A stretch of DNA of 64,000 nt from Parvularcula sp. LCG005 (lineage in GTDB: Bacteria; Pseudomonadota; Alphaproteobacteria; Caulobacterales; Parvularculaceae): NCBI RefSeq assembly GCF_032930845.1, contig NZ_CP136758.1, positions 1,751,001-1,815,000 of the forward strand, read 5' to 3'. A program made the translations under genes and the position numbers. Positions 44,676 to 53,961 of this stretch are shown piece by piece (the first letter of the stretch is position 1; each line of letters starts with the position of its first letter). The notes beneath the pieces were generated by a model. It ran no database searches and was not told the DNA's origin. It was given only the letters and a program-made list of their open reading frames with translations.

Positions 44676-47600
44676 TTAGTTTTGCGGTATAGAATGGCGA
44701 TCGCCAAGAGCAGACGCGCGCCGGGCGTCCAATTGGTGCGAGACCCAGACCGTGTAGATCACGGGGATCACGATGAGGGTCAGAAGAGTTGTCGAGATCA
44801 TGCCCCCCAGCATCGGCAGGGCAATACGGCGCATCACGTCCGATCCAAGGCCTTCAGTGAAGAAGATCGGCGCCAGACCGACAATAATCGTTGAAACCGT
44901 CATTAGCTTCGGCCGCACGCGGAGGACGGCACCATGCGTGACGGCACGAATGAGACCCGGCAAATCCGCCGGACGCTCTTCTCGCACTTGGGCATCGATA
45001 TAAAGTAGCATTACCACGGCGGTCTCGACTGCGATGCCCCCGAGCGCGATGAAGCCGACAGCGACGGCAACGGAAAAGTCGTATCCAGCACCCCACAGCG
45101 CCCACAGACCACCAAGGAGTCCAAAAGGCAGGGATGCCATGATGATCAGCGTGCGGTCCAAACGCCCGAAATGCAGCATCAGAAGGAGGAAGATGAGCCC
45201 CGCTGCGGCGGGAATGGCGATCCGTAATCGCGCAGCCGCTTCCTCGAGCTGTTCATACTGGCCGGACCATTCGATGGCGTAGCCCGGCGGCAGCGCGATC
45301 GCCTTGTCCACCACGTCCCGCGCCTCGGAAACATAGCCGCCAAGATCGCGCCCCGTGATATCGACAAAGACCCAGCCCGTCATGCGCGCGTTCTCTGAAC
45401 GGATCATTGGCGGGCCCTCAGCGAACACGATATCCGCCACCTCGCCTAGCGGGATATGACTGCCCGATGCACTGGGTATCAGGATATCCCCAAGGTCCTC
45501 TGGACGCTCACGGAACGGACGGTCATAGCGCAGAAGGATGTCGTAGCGCTCTCGACCTTCGACGCTTTGGGACAGAGGCATGCCGCCAATGGCCGTCTGC
45601 ACGACCATCTGAAAAGTCCCCATGTCGATATTTCGCCGCGCGAGCTCGGCCCGGTCGGGCTGGATTTCGAGATAGCGCCCCCCAAGCACGCGATCCGCAA
45701 AGGCGGACCGTGTCCCCGGCACCTCAGCGACGACGGCCTCGATCTCCTGGGCGATCCTTTCAATCTCTCCAAGGTCGTCGCCCGTCACCTTGATGCCGAC
45801 CGGCGTGCGCACGCCGGTCGAAACCATATCCATACGGATCTTGATGGGATACCCCCAGCTGTTGACGAGACCCGGCATCTGAAGCCGCCGATTGAGATCG
45901 TCGATCAGCGCTTCGGGGGTCACGCCGTCGCGCCACTCCTCCCGAGGCTTCAGCCGGATCCAGGTTTCAATCATCGTCAACGGGGCGGGGTCGGTGGCCG
46001 TATCGGCCCGTCCAGCTTTACCGAAAACGCTTTCAACCTCTGGCACCCCGGCGATCACACGGTTCGTCTGCCCCAGAATCTCGCGAACCTTGGTCTGGGA
46101 CACCCCGGGCAAGGTCGACGGCATGTAGAGAAGCTCGCCTTCGTAGAGCGCGGGCATGAATTCTGATCCCGTCCGCGACAGAGGAATGAGGGCGCTGAGC
46201 ATCAGGAGCGCCGTCAACCCGATGGTCGCCCAACGGTATCGCATGGCAAGCGCCAGGACAGGCCGGTACGCCGCGACGAAGAAACGGTTTACCGGATTGG
46301 CCTCCTCCCGCCGGATCCGCCCGCGCAAGAGCCAGACCATCAGGACCGGCACAAGCGTCACGGAAAGCAATGCTGCGAAGGCCATGGCGTAGGTCTTGGT
46401 GAAGGCCAGCGGCGAGAAGAGCCGGAAACTCTGGCCGGTCAAGGCAAAGACCGGCAGAAAGGACACCACGATAATCAGGAGGGAGAAAAAGACCCCAGGG
46501 CCCACCTCCTTCGCTGCGGTCAGGATCGCGGCGCGTCGTTCCGTGGGCGACGGATCATCGAGCCCCGAAAGCTTACGGCTGGCGTTCTCCACCATGACGA
46601 TCGACGCATCCACCATGGCGCCGATGGCGATGGCGATGCCGCCCAGCGACATGATGTTTGCCGTGACGCCCTGCCCGGACATCACCAGAAAGGCCCCGAG
46701 AACGCCGAGCGGCAACGTGATGATCGCGACAAACGCCGCCCTGACGTGCAGCAGGAAGATCAGCGTCACGAGGGCGACAGCGATCCCCTCCTCAACCAGC
46801 TTATGTTCGAGATAGGAGACAGCGCCCTCGATCAGCGGCGCCCGATTGTAGACCGGCACGATCTCGACCCCATCAGGCAGCCCGCCTCGCAATTGGTCAA
46901 GCTTCGTCTCGACACGGTCGATCACTTCCAGTGCGTTCTCTCCGTCGCGCATCACCACGATGCCGGCAACGACCTCGCCCTGGCCATTAAGATCAACGAC
47001 ACCGCGGCGAAGGGCGGGACCTTCGACGATGCGGGCCAGGTCGCCGAGCGTCACGGGTGTGCCGTCCGCTGCGTAGACAACTGCCTGCTCGAGGTCCTCT
47101 CGCTCGTCGACATAGCCGGAGGAGCGGACCATGAACTCTGTCTCCCCCTGCTCGATCACGCGACCGCCCACTTCTGCGCTGGCGCCGCGGACCGTCTCGG
47201 CAATTTGCCCGATAGGTACGTTGAAAACGCGCAGCTTGTTGGGATCGATGAGCACCTGATACTCGCGGACATATCCGCCGACAGAAGCGACCTCGGCCAC
47301 CCCTTCGACGGCAGAGAGCTCGAGCTTCAAGAACCAGTCCTGGATGGAGCGCAGCTCGGCAATGTCTGTTCTGCCGGTCCTGTCGACCAACGCGTACTGA
47401 TAGATCCAGCCCACCCCCGTGGCGTCGGGACCAATCTGGGGCGTCGCCGCCTCGGGCAGGACGTCGCCAAGGCGGGAGAGCGCCTCCACCACCCGCGAAC
47501 GCGCCCAGTAAAGGTCCACATCATCCTCGAAAATGACGTAGACGAAGCTCGTCCCGAACATGGACGCCCCGCGCACATCCTTCGTCTTCGGCAGCCCAAG

Positions 47601-47870
47601 AAGCTGCGTTGACAGGGGATAGGTGACGAGATCCTCGACGATCTGGGGAGACTGGCCGGGGAAGTCGGTCCGGATAATCACCTGAGTGTCTGTCAGATCC
47701 GGGATTGCGTCCAAAGGTGTCCGCTGCACGGCCAACCATCCCGAAACGGCAAGCGCCGCCGCGAGGCCCACAACGATAAGCTGATTGCGGACGGACCAGT
47801 CGATAAGGGCCGCCACCCAGCTTTTCGAGGGATCATGGCCGGTCAGAGAGGGTTCAAGATCGCTCATCAT
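44676..47870 (-). CDS. cusA: CusA-type heavy-metal RND efflux pump
   Basis: A 1064-residue inner-membrane RND protein of the heavy-metal efflux group, driving Cu(I)/Ag(I) out with protons. Marks: TDTQVIIRTDFPGQSPQIVEDLVTYP and LGLPKTKDVRGASMFG at the N-terminal porter domain, GAMVDASIVMVENA in helix 4 and MPGLVNSWGYPIKIRMDM with TGVRTPVGIKVTG in the porter. These follow CusA more than CzcA. It is in order cusC-cusB-cusA-cusF. It starts six bases past cusB. Confidence 0.95.
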   Translation of the reverse strand: MMSDLEPSLTGHDPSKSWVAALIDWSVRNQLIVVGLAAALAVSGWLAVQRTPLDAIPDLTDTQVIIRTDFPGQSPQIVEDLVTYPLSTQLLGLPKTKDVRGASMFGTSFVYVIFEDDVDLYWARSRVVEALSRLGDVLPEAATPQIGPDATGVGWIYQYALVDRTGRTDIAELRSIQDWFLKLELSAVEGVAEVASVGGYVREYQVLIDPNKLRVFNVPIGQIAETVRGASAEVGGRVIEQGETEFMVRSSGYVDEREDLEQAVVYAADGTPVTLGDLARIVEGPALRRGVVDLNGQGEVVAGIVVMRDGENALEVIDRVETKLDQLRGGLPDGVEIVPVYNRAPLIEGAVSYLEHKLVEEGIAVALVTLIFLLHVRAAFVAIITLPLGVLGAFLVMSGQGVTANIMSLGGIAIAIGAMVDASIVMVENASRKLSGLDDPSPTERRAAILTAAKEVGPGVFFSLLIIVVSFLPVFALTGQSFRLFSPLAFTKTYAMAFAALLSVTLVPVLMVWLLRGRIRREEANPVNRFFVAAYRPVLALAMRYRWATIGLTALLMLSALIPLSRTGSEFMPALYEGELLYMPSTLPGVSQTKVREILGQTNRVIAGVPEVESVFGKAGRADTATDPAPLTMIETWIRLKPREEWRDGVTPEALIDDLNRRLQMPGLVNSWGYPIKIRMDMVSTGVRTPVGIKVTGDDLGEIERIAQEIEAVVAEVPGTRSAFADRVLGGRYLEIQPDRAELARRNIDMGTFQMVVQTAIGGMPLSQSVEGRERYDILLRYDRPFRERPEDLGDILIPSASGSHIPLGEVADIVFAEGPPMIRSENARMTGWVFVDITGRDLGGYVSEARDVVDKAIALPPGYAIEWSGQYEQLEEAAARLRIAIPAAAGLIFLLLMLHFGRLDRTLIIMASLPFGLLGGLWALWGAGYDFSVAVAVGFIALGGIAVETAVVMLLYIDAQVREERPADLPGLIRAVTHGAVLRVRPKLMTVSTIIVGLAPIFFTEGLGSDVMRRIALPMLGGMISTTLLTLIVIPVIYTVWVSHQLDARRASALGDRHSIPQN

Positions 47871-47876
47871 GCCTGC

Positions 47877-49532
47877 CTAGTGATTATGCCCGGCCATGGC
47901 GGGGCGATTTGAAGGTGCACCGCCCATCGTCATGGCTTCGGGCCATTCGATACGCTCGGCAACGCCGTTGCCATAGGGATTGATCGGCCCACTGCCCTCC
48001 TGCACCCAAAGGTGATCTTCTTCGGTTTGGAAGAGCGCCAAACCGTTGTCTGCATAGTGCTGCGGGGCCCCCTCAAGAAGCCACGGGCGCAGGCCTTCCA
48101 TGAGATCAGAAAGCGCAGCTGCCAGTTCTTCAGGGCCGTCCGCGTTCTGAGCAGCCCGAACCGCTCCCTCAGTATGCAGAATGATCGGTGAAAGGCGCGT
48201 GTTTGCATACCGCGCGCGCAGTGTTTCTCCAACGCGCAAGGTCGGCTCAAGGAAACTCGGCTGCACCGAATAGCCATCCACCAGCGCCTCGTGGATATAG
48301 AGCGCGGCATCGACGAAGTGATCGACCATTGCCAACGTCTCCTCGGTCATCGGCAGATCCGAAAGCGCAACCTCAGGGCCGAGGCCGCCGCTCATCTTCG
48401 CAAAACCCTCCCTGAGGCTTGATTCGGAATCGAGCAGGAACTGGCCGCTGGTGACAATCTCCTCGCCCGGTTGCAGGCCCGCGATGATTTCTGTGCGTCC
48501 CATGGCGGACAGCCCGGTCTGCACCGGCCGAGGCGCGAACCGACCGCCGCCCAGCGCGATCACCACATGGGCGCCGCGACTATCGCGCAGGATTGCTTCG
48601 CTCGGCACGGAAAGACGCGGCCTGTCCTCAACCGCAAAAGTAACATCTGCATAGGCACCAGGCCGAAGGGCGTTGTTCTCGTTCGACAGGACGATCCGGA
48701 CGCTGCCTGTTCGGGTCTCAGCATTGACGGTCGGATAGACGTAATCGACCCGGGCTTCCCGCTCGGGCACTGCGGCAGCGGACACGCTGACGGTCGCAAG
48801 CGTCCCCTCTGCGATCGCTGGAAGGTCCTGCTCCGCCACCGAAGCAATAATCCACACTTCGTCATAGCGCTGTAGGCGGAGGATGATGGCCCCGGGTCGC
48901 ACATAGGTTCCGTCGCGGACGGCCAGCTCAGCGACGACACCGTTCTCCTCCGCCGTCACTGGCATGCGCTCGATCACGGCACGGCCTTCTCGCAGGCTTG
49001 CAATGACCGCGTTCTGCATGCCGAGGGAGCGCAGGCGCTGGGCCGCAGCGTCGATACGGCCATCAGCTCCCGTCCGTAACGCAGCGAGATAGTCCTGCTG
49101 GGCGCCGATCAGGTCCGGGCTGTAAACGCGGTAAAGAAGGTCCCCCTTTTCGACGCGATCACCTTCGGCCGTCACCGAGAGGTCCTCGATCCATCCTTCG
49201 ACGCGCGACGCTACGACTGTTTCAGCGCGGGTACTTGGCTCAACACGGCCGAAAGCGCGAATCTGCCGCGCAAACGAGACGACTTCTGCCGGAGCCGTGC
49301 GTACACCCATGGTCTGAATCATGGCGGAGGAAACGGCGATGCCTTCCTCCCTTCCGCTATCGCCCGAGGATGCTTGGGCGACAGGCACAAGATCCATCCC
49401 GCAGATGGGGCAGACTCCATCAGCGTCCGTGGAAATGTAGTGAGGGTGCATGGGACAGGTGTAGCTCGCCGCCTCTTGCCCGTGCGCGATACCTGCGAAC
49501 AGGACGATGAAAACGAAGAAAAGATGTCTCAT
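47877..49532 (-). CDS. cusB: CusB-type periplasmic adaptor with heavy-metal-binding domain
   Basis: A 551-residue membrane-fusion protein. After a signal peptide (ending GIAHG) comes a small heavy-metal-binding domain, YTCPMHPHYIS...CPICGMDLVPV (about 24-48), often present in CusB/CopB systems. Barrel-sandwich, helical hairpin and beta-barrel parts follow (GRVEPSTRAETVVASRVEGW; VRPGAIILRLQRYDEVWI). A C-terminal extension of about 130 residues ends AMAGHNH, His- and Met-bearing and perhaps metal-binding. The stop of cusC overlaps its start (ATGA). Confidence 0.93.
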   Translation of the reverse strand: MRHLFFVFIVLFAGIAHGQEAASYTCPMHPHYISTDADGVCPICGMDLVPVAQASSGDSGREEGIAVSSAMIQTMGVRTAPAEVVSFARQIRAFGRVEPSTRAETVVASRVEGWIEDLSVTAEGDRVEKGDLLYRVYSPDLIGAQQDYLAALRTGADGRIDAAAQRLRSLGMQNAVIASLREGRAVIERMPVTAEENGVVAELAVRDGTYVRPGAIILRLQRYDEVWIIASVAEQDLPAIAEGTLATVSVSAAAVPEREARVDYVYPTVNAETRTGSVRIVLSNENNALRPGAYADVTFAVEDRPRLSVPSEAILRDSRGAHVVIALGGGRFAPRPVQTGLSAMGRTEIIAGLQPGEEIVTSGQFLLDSESSLREGFAKMSGGLGPEVALSDLPMTEETLAMVDHFVDAALYIHEALVDGYSVQPSFLEPTLRVGETLRARYANTRLSPIILHTEGAVRAAQNADGPEELAAALSDLMEGLRPWLLEGAPQHYADNGLALFQTEEDHLWVQEGSGPINPYGNGVAERIEWPEAMTMGGAPSNRPAMAGHNH

Positions 49533-50764
49533 GACGTCACCAGCAGGCTGTTGGCTTCTGCCGTCAGCGCAATCACGCGCGCTCGTTCTGCCGCCAATTG
49601 TGACCGCAACTCCAGGGCGGCGAGTTCGGCATCAATGACCGCGGAATAAGCACCGTACCCCGCCTCATAGTTTGACCGCGCAGCGCGGGCCTGTTCGTCC
49701 AGCCCCGCGACTTTGACGTCGAGCAGGCGAACGCTGTCCTCTGCGGCGATGCGCGCCGCATCGAGCCGTTGCCAGGCCGCCTGTGCCGTCCGGGCGGTGG
49801 CGGCAAGATCGGACCTCGCCCCAGCCTCCCTCGCCTTCGCCGCGCGCAGCTTGGGGTCCTGATTGTTTCGTTTCCACAGCGGCACCGTGAAGCTGATCTG
49901 GGCCGAGAACCAATCATCGCCCCGGAAGGTCTCACCCGGCAGACCGGAGCCGGCCTCCCGTTGCTGGTAGGTGACCCCCACGCCCCAGTTGGGCCTGTAC
50001 GCCGCCTCGGCCCGCATCGTGCCGGCTTCGGCAATGTCGATCCCGGCATCGGCCAGTCTGACTGCATGGAAAGCGTTCGCCTCACCCCCCCATTTTCGCG
50101 GCGCGATGGGCGGCAGATCCGTCTGCGGCACGTCGCCCACGAGGTCGATGAGTGTCGCCTCGACCGCGGCCATTTCAGCGGCGAGTCCGGCCTGACGGCG
50201 GTCAAGCTCGACGCGCTCGACATCGATCTGCGCCAGACGAAATGCCACCGCCCGGCCGGCCGCGAGATCGGTTTGCACCGTCTCGGTCAGGGCAGCAAAA
50301 GCGACGGCCTGTGATTTGAGAACTTGCGTCTGCTCGGCAATCCGCTGCCGGTCCGCCAGGGCGGTAATAAGATGGGCGCGCAAGGCCGCGAGCCTTTGAT
50401 CAGCCAACAGACGCAGTCGTGTCGCTTGCCCATCGGACATCGCCGCACCCGCGCGACGGGCTTTCAAATTGGGGATATCCTGCCGCACGCCGATGGCCTT
50501 GTTGGTGGGCAAAAAGCGGTCGAACGCCGGATCCTCCACAGGCAAATTGTTGATGCCCAGGCTGATGACGGGATCCGGCAGGCCGAGCGCCGCCAGACCA
50601 TCTGCCCCGATCGCTTTCGTCTGCCATTCGAGCGACTGGAGAGCGGGATGTGCACGAAGACGCGCCTCGAGATCATCAAAGGATTGGGCGTGTGCGGAGA
50701 CGAGCAGGAGCGGCGCGGCCAGAACGGCCGAGAACACGCGGCTGAGCGATAGTGATGTTGACAT
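49529..50764 (-). CDS. cusC: CusC-type outer-membrane efflux protein (TolC family)
   Basis: A 411-residue TolC-family outer-membrane factor, the exit duct of the copper/silver pump. The signal peptide ends LLLVSAHAQ. Two outer-membrane efflux repeats are visible (about 25-205 and 220-405) with the heptad-like coiled-coil ARAARSNYEAGYGAYSAVIDAELAALELR. The ATG at 50764 is chosen for its signal peptide, though no clear ribosome site precedes it; a TTG at 50815 would add 17 residues. It follows the small Cys-rich gene. Confidence 0.9.
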   Translation of the reverse strand: MSTSLSLSRVFSAVLAAPLLLVSAHAQSFDDLEARLRAHPALQSLEWQTKAIGADGLAALGLPDPVISLGINNLPVEDPAFDRFLPTNKAIGVRQDIPNLKARRAGAAMSDGQATRLRLLADQRLAALRAHLITALADRQRIAEQTQVLKSQAVAFAALTETVQTDLAAGRAVAFRLAQIDVERVELDRRQAGLAAEMAAVEATLIDLVGDVPQTDLPPIAPRKWGGEANAFHAVRLADAGIDIAEAGTMRAEAAYRPNWGVGVTYQQREAGSGLPGETFRGDDWFSAQISFTVPLWKRNNQDPKLRAAKAREAGARSDLAATARTAQAAWQRLDAARIAAEDSVRLLDVKVAGLDEQARAARSNYEAGYGAYSAVIDAELAALELRSQLAAERARVIALTAEANSLLVTS

Positions 50765-50832
50765 AAAAAATCCGACGGCTGAACGAACAAAAAGGACGCG
50801 CGGAGGCACGTCCAAGCGGGTTCAGCGTCGGA

Positions 50833-51222
50833 TCAGAGAAGGAGACGTTGCTTGAGGGTCAATGGCGTCTGCCCCGGGGGCGCAGTGCAGGGAGGCCGAA
50901 TAAAACCTGTTGTCACCGGCGGCAGGCTGATCGCGAGCTCCACCGCCACGGGCTGCAGGATGATTACCTCGGGCGCTCTTTCGTAAGCAGCCTTGAGGGT
51001 TTGTTTTGGTGTCGCCCAAGCCTTCGTTACGCAGGCATCGCATCCGGGGCAGTCGCCTTGGTCTGGCGGCGTCGGTTTCGTCTCGCCATGGCAGGGCGGA
51101 TCAGCCGGCGCGGCGCTGACGATTTCGCCATGACCGCTTTCAGTCAGGCAACAGGCCATCGCCGGCCCTGCCATGAATAGCAGCGCCGCCACCAAACCGA
51201 GAAGGCGAGCCGAAAGCGTCAT
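50833..51222 (-). CDS. Small Cys-rich exported protein leading the Cus operon
   Basis: A 129-residue protein with a signal peptide ending GPAMA. The mature part starts CCLTESGHGE, then has PPCHGETK and DCPGCDACVT, giving seven to eight cysteines and two histidines, and ends with a hydrophobic, proline-rich tail. No catalytic motif is known to me. As first gene of the efflux operon with a CsoR-like site ahead, a periplasmic copper-binding or copper-sensing role is likely but inferred. Confidence 0.8.
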   Translation of the reverse strand: MTLSARLLGLVAALLFMAGPAMACCLTESGHGEIVSAAPADPPCHGETKPTPPDQGDCPGCDACVTKAWATPKQTLKAAYERAPEVIILQPVAVELAISLPPVTTGFIRPPCTAPPGQTPLTLKQRLLL

Positions 51223-51255
51223 GGAAAGAAAACTAACCGCAATTGATTAATACTG

Positions 51256-51269
51256 ATACCCCCTGGGTG
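51256..51269. promoter_or_regulatory. CsoR-like operator ahead of the Cus operon
   Basis: ATACCCCCTGGGTG contains ACCC-N3-GGGT arms and closely resembles the operator at 27363-27377, though the spacer is two bases shorter. It lies 35-47 bases upstream of the first Cus gene, beside a TATTAAT -10-like element (minus strand, about 51247-51253). Control by the intact CsoR at 27 kb is plausible. Confidence 0.5.
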
Positions 51270-51319
51270 CATCGTCCATTTCTTATGCGACAAATTAGCA
51301 TGGTCTGCCGCTGTTTTGC

Positions 51320-51560
51320 CTACGCGCGCCGCTCGTTGGGTGTCTTGAACTGGAGGGCGCGCTCGACGCATGCGCTGAGGCGATTGTTCCGAATGACCCA
51401 CACCGGGGACGCTAAGCGCTTGCCTTGAGCGCCTGCACCTGCCGGACGGATCAATAGAGTAACGGTCGTTGCAGAGGGTCTTTGAGTACGCGCGCACGTG
51501 GCCCTCTCCCCCTGCAAAACGCTGACTGACGGACGATCGGATGTCGGACGGCGTCAGCTC
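51320..51560 (-). pseudogene. csoR: Decayed csoR gene
   Basis: Three frames read in turn give a CsoR protein: frame one SQRFAGGEGHVRAYSKTL then NDRYSID; frame two VRQVQALKASA then a stop; frame three VIRNNRLSACVERALQ to NERRA and a stop. These align in order with the intact CsoR (KRLARIEGQVRG, DDRYCIDILRQVQAIKAAL, VILQDHLSTCVDHAL, EERRA). At least two frameshifts break it. Two of three copper ligands are lost (Cys to Ser, His to Asn), so it decayed some time ago. The upstream limit is approximate. It stands exactly where a repressor of the Cus operon would be expected. Confidence 0.8.
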
Positions 51561-51825
51561 ATTCTCCCGGTCGGAATGAGCGACAATCGGATCGGCAGGT
51601 GCGACGACAGAAAGTCGGATTGACAGGAATAATGAGTGGTACACTGATGAGTAAATCGAGGTCCACCATTCCCGATGAAGACCCTGTCTGGGGGCCATTT
51701 TCGTGAATACCGACCGTCCTCTGCGGAAAATGCCGTCTGGGTGACCGTTTCGCTTATCAACGAATTTTATTGACATTCCAGCCTCAAGGCCCACGCTAAC
51801 ATATGATAGTTTGGGGGACTACAGC

Positions 51826-52467
51826 ATGAAAAACATTATCTTCGGAGCAGTTGCGCTGGTGTTCGCGATGGGCCAGGCCCATGCGGCACTGCTCTTAAAG
51901 CTCGACGCGATCGGCGAAGGCGCTGCGAGCGATGCTGGCTCGAACGATGGCGGGTTTTTTATCACCCTGTCTATACCCAGCACGAGCTTTTCCTACTCTG
52001 AGGCTTTCGACCCGTCATTCGTACTCTTTGCCGGTACGCTGATCACAGAAGACACGACGCTGCGCGCGTCATCGGGCGCCGCGTTCGATCTTTTCGCCGA
52101 GTCGTTGACGGATGGGGATAGCCAGTTGATTTATCTTACCATAGGCCGCAACATCGGTGGCACACCATCGGCTGTAAGCGTAGTGGGACAATACGAGAGC
52201 AGTTTTTTCCGCTCTGCGAACCCATTGGTTACTGTCAACGCCAGCACAAATGGTATTGACCTTGCGTCCTTTGTGATCACCGAAGTGGTCATGACAATCA
52301 GCAATGTCGAGGCGTCCGCCTCCACCACGGGTTACTTCATCAAGTTTGACCGAACGCTAGAAATCTATGGCACGCCGGCCGCAGTGCCCGTTCCGGCTGC
52401 GCTGCCGCTGATGGGAGCGGGGCTCGGCCTATTTGCTGCACTCCGTCGTCGCCGGCGCGCTCGTTAA
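51826..52467 (+). CDS. PEP-CTERM/VPLPA-CTERM surface protein
   Basis: A 213-residue exported protein: signal peptide ending GQAHA, a beta-rich middle with no known domain, and a C-terminal sorting signal VPVPAALPLMGAGLGLFAAL followed by six Arg-rich residues. This is the VPLPA-CTERM form of the PEP-CTERM signal, cut by exosortase-type enzymes in exopolysaccharide-producing bacteria. No exosortase is in the window. Convergent with a second protein of the same class. Confidence 0.85.
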   Translation: MKNIIFGAVALVFAMGQAHAALLLKLDAIGEGAASDAGSNDGGFFITLSIPSTSFSYSEAFDPSFVLFAGTLITEDTTLRASSGAAFDLFAESLTDGDSQLIYLTIGRNIGGTPSAVSVVGQYESSFFRSANPLVTVNASTNGIDLASFVITEVVMTISNVEASASTTGYFIKFDRTLEIYGTPAAVPVPAALPLMGAGLGLFAALRRRRRAR

Positions 52468-52556
52468 ACGGCTACGATCGAACGCGGTGAGTTCGAACCT
52501 CTTGGCTAAGATCGGCAGCGGAGCGCGCGGAGATCTATGGCAAGTGGCTCTCCTTC

Positions 52557-53105
52557 TCAGACGGTAGCAGAGACGCTTCGGACGGACCCTTGCAATCCAA
52601 TGCGGCGACGTGCGAGCGCGACGCTTGCAATACCCACCAGAAACAATGGGATGGCACCAGGAATGGGTACGGGGACGGCCATCGTCTCAACATCGAAACC
52701 AAAGGCCGTACCGGGAACAGAGTCTGACCACCCGAACACCAGACGCTGAAACTGGAAGCCATCCGAAAACTCCGTCATCAACGTATCCACACCAGCAACC
52801 TGGACAAGTGTGTTGTTGAACCGGCCGTCCACCCAACTGATCGAGAGGTCGGTGAAGAGTGTTTCAACCGCCGCACTGGTCACAGCAGCCTGTGCCTTTG
52901 CGAGGACGGTGCCACCAGGGTTACGAAAATCAACAACATACATCCCAGCACCGCCCAGTTCTGACGAGGCAACGCCAAAGAACAGACTGTCAGACTGAAC
53001 ACTATAGGTCCCGCCGGTCGACGCCACGAGCGTCGCTGCAAGAGCAGATTGCGAAAGAGGCATCGACAATACGCCAAGCATCATCGCTTTTTTAATACTC
53101 GCCAT
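52557..53105 (-). CDS. PEP-CTERM-like surface protein
   Basis: A 182-residue exported protein: signal peptide ending SQSALA, a beta-rich middle, and the C-terminal signal VPVPIPGAIPLFLVGIASVA with ARRR after the helix. Unusually, 14 residues follow the basic cluster. The sorting signal is a variant of PEP-CTERM. It faces the plus-strand PEP-CTERM gene; the two middles show no evident similarity, so this is not a simple duplicate. Confidence 0.8.
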   Translation of the reverse strand: MASIKKAMMLGVLSMPLSQSALAATLVASTGGTYSVQSDSLFFGVASSELGGAGMYVVDFRNPGGTVLAKAQAAVTSAAVETLFTDLSISWVDGRFNNTLVQVAGVDTLMTEFSDGFQFQRLVFGWSDSVPGTAFGFDVETMAVPVPIPGAIPLFLVGIASVALARRRIGLQGSVRSVSATV

Positions 53106-53293
53106 ATTGGCCTCCAGTAAATTGGAAAATTATCGAACTCGATCAAATAAGATCTGGTCAGTTTGTGGGGTCGCGCGCTGGCAGATCACCAGGCGGGGGC
53201 AGGTCGCCCGATATTTGTGACCAGCCAACGCGCGCAAGTCATATCCCTCTCCCCCAAGGTCTACGACTTGATCTTGATGAGCCGTCCAAACGC

Positions 53294-53488
53294 CTAGTTG
53301 AGCGCTTTTTCAGCTGCATTCAGCTCGGTCATGCACAGCTTGTTGTCGTTGGCTTTGTGAGCTTTCTCTGCGGCAGAGTAATGCTTGAAAGCCTCGTCTT
53401 TTTTCGGCCCCGCAGGGGCTTTGTCCCAAGTCGCTTTCACTGCCTGCATTTTTTCTTCGGCGTTTGAATTTGTTTTTTCCGATGACAT
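53294..53488 (-). CDS. Small conserved helical protein
   Basis: A 64-residue, highly charged, helical protein. The core APAGPKKDEAFKHYSAAEKAHK with a closing CMTELNAAEKAL resembles short uncharacterised proteins seen in alphaproteobacteria, where A-E-K-A-H-K and a following E-L-D-A-A are kept. AAAGGA lies before the ATG. No function is known. Confidence 0.75.
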   Translation of the reverse strand: MSSEKTNSNAEEKMQAVKATWDKAPAGPKKDEAFKHYSAAEKAHKANDNKLCMTELNAAEKALN

Positions 53489-53961
53489 AAAATGGTCCTT
53501 TCAGGACATTCGCGAAAACGACATCACTCTGCTCATCGAACTCGACGCTGAGAGCTGACAGTTGAAGCCGTTTTCCCGGAGATACCCGGAACAGTTCCAG
53601 GTATGTGTCCACTTTTGCCACATGCGGCGGCGCACGGCACTGATCGACGTTAGTGTACGGACCGTTTGATTGATTTATGCGTATATAGGGCGAAGTCTGC
53701 TCGATCGCACAAAGACGATAACTCAGATAATTCGTGATTGCCTCGCAATTGCTGCGCTCAAGACAATGCCAGCGCTTCCATCGAGAAGGTCTCAAGCGAG
53801 GACAAGCGTCGCCGATTTTGCAGTATATACGGATGATTACGCATCAATAGCGTTGATGCTGACGACGCAGGTCACTGAATTTGAGTTTTGCTTTTGGAGC
53901 CCCTCACGCAGGGGCTTGTTCGACGTCCTCTGGATCGCACCCCTCGCAAAGGATACCCGAA
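53489..53961. other. Intergenic region without a supported gene
   Basis: Frames here have poor protein character on both strands. A 6-bp hairpin GCCCCT/AGGGGC with a CACGC loop lies at 53899-53915, 46 bases ahead of the next gene. Nothing else is recognised. Confidence 0.5.

Noticed and set aside
51219-51794. 191-codon minus-strand frame over the csoR remnant
   Set aside because: Only its middle resembles CsoR and only for one stretch; the rest is low-quality sequence running through the Cus promoter. The decayed csoR explains the similarity.
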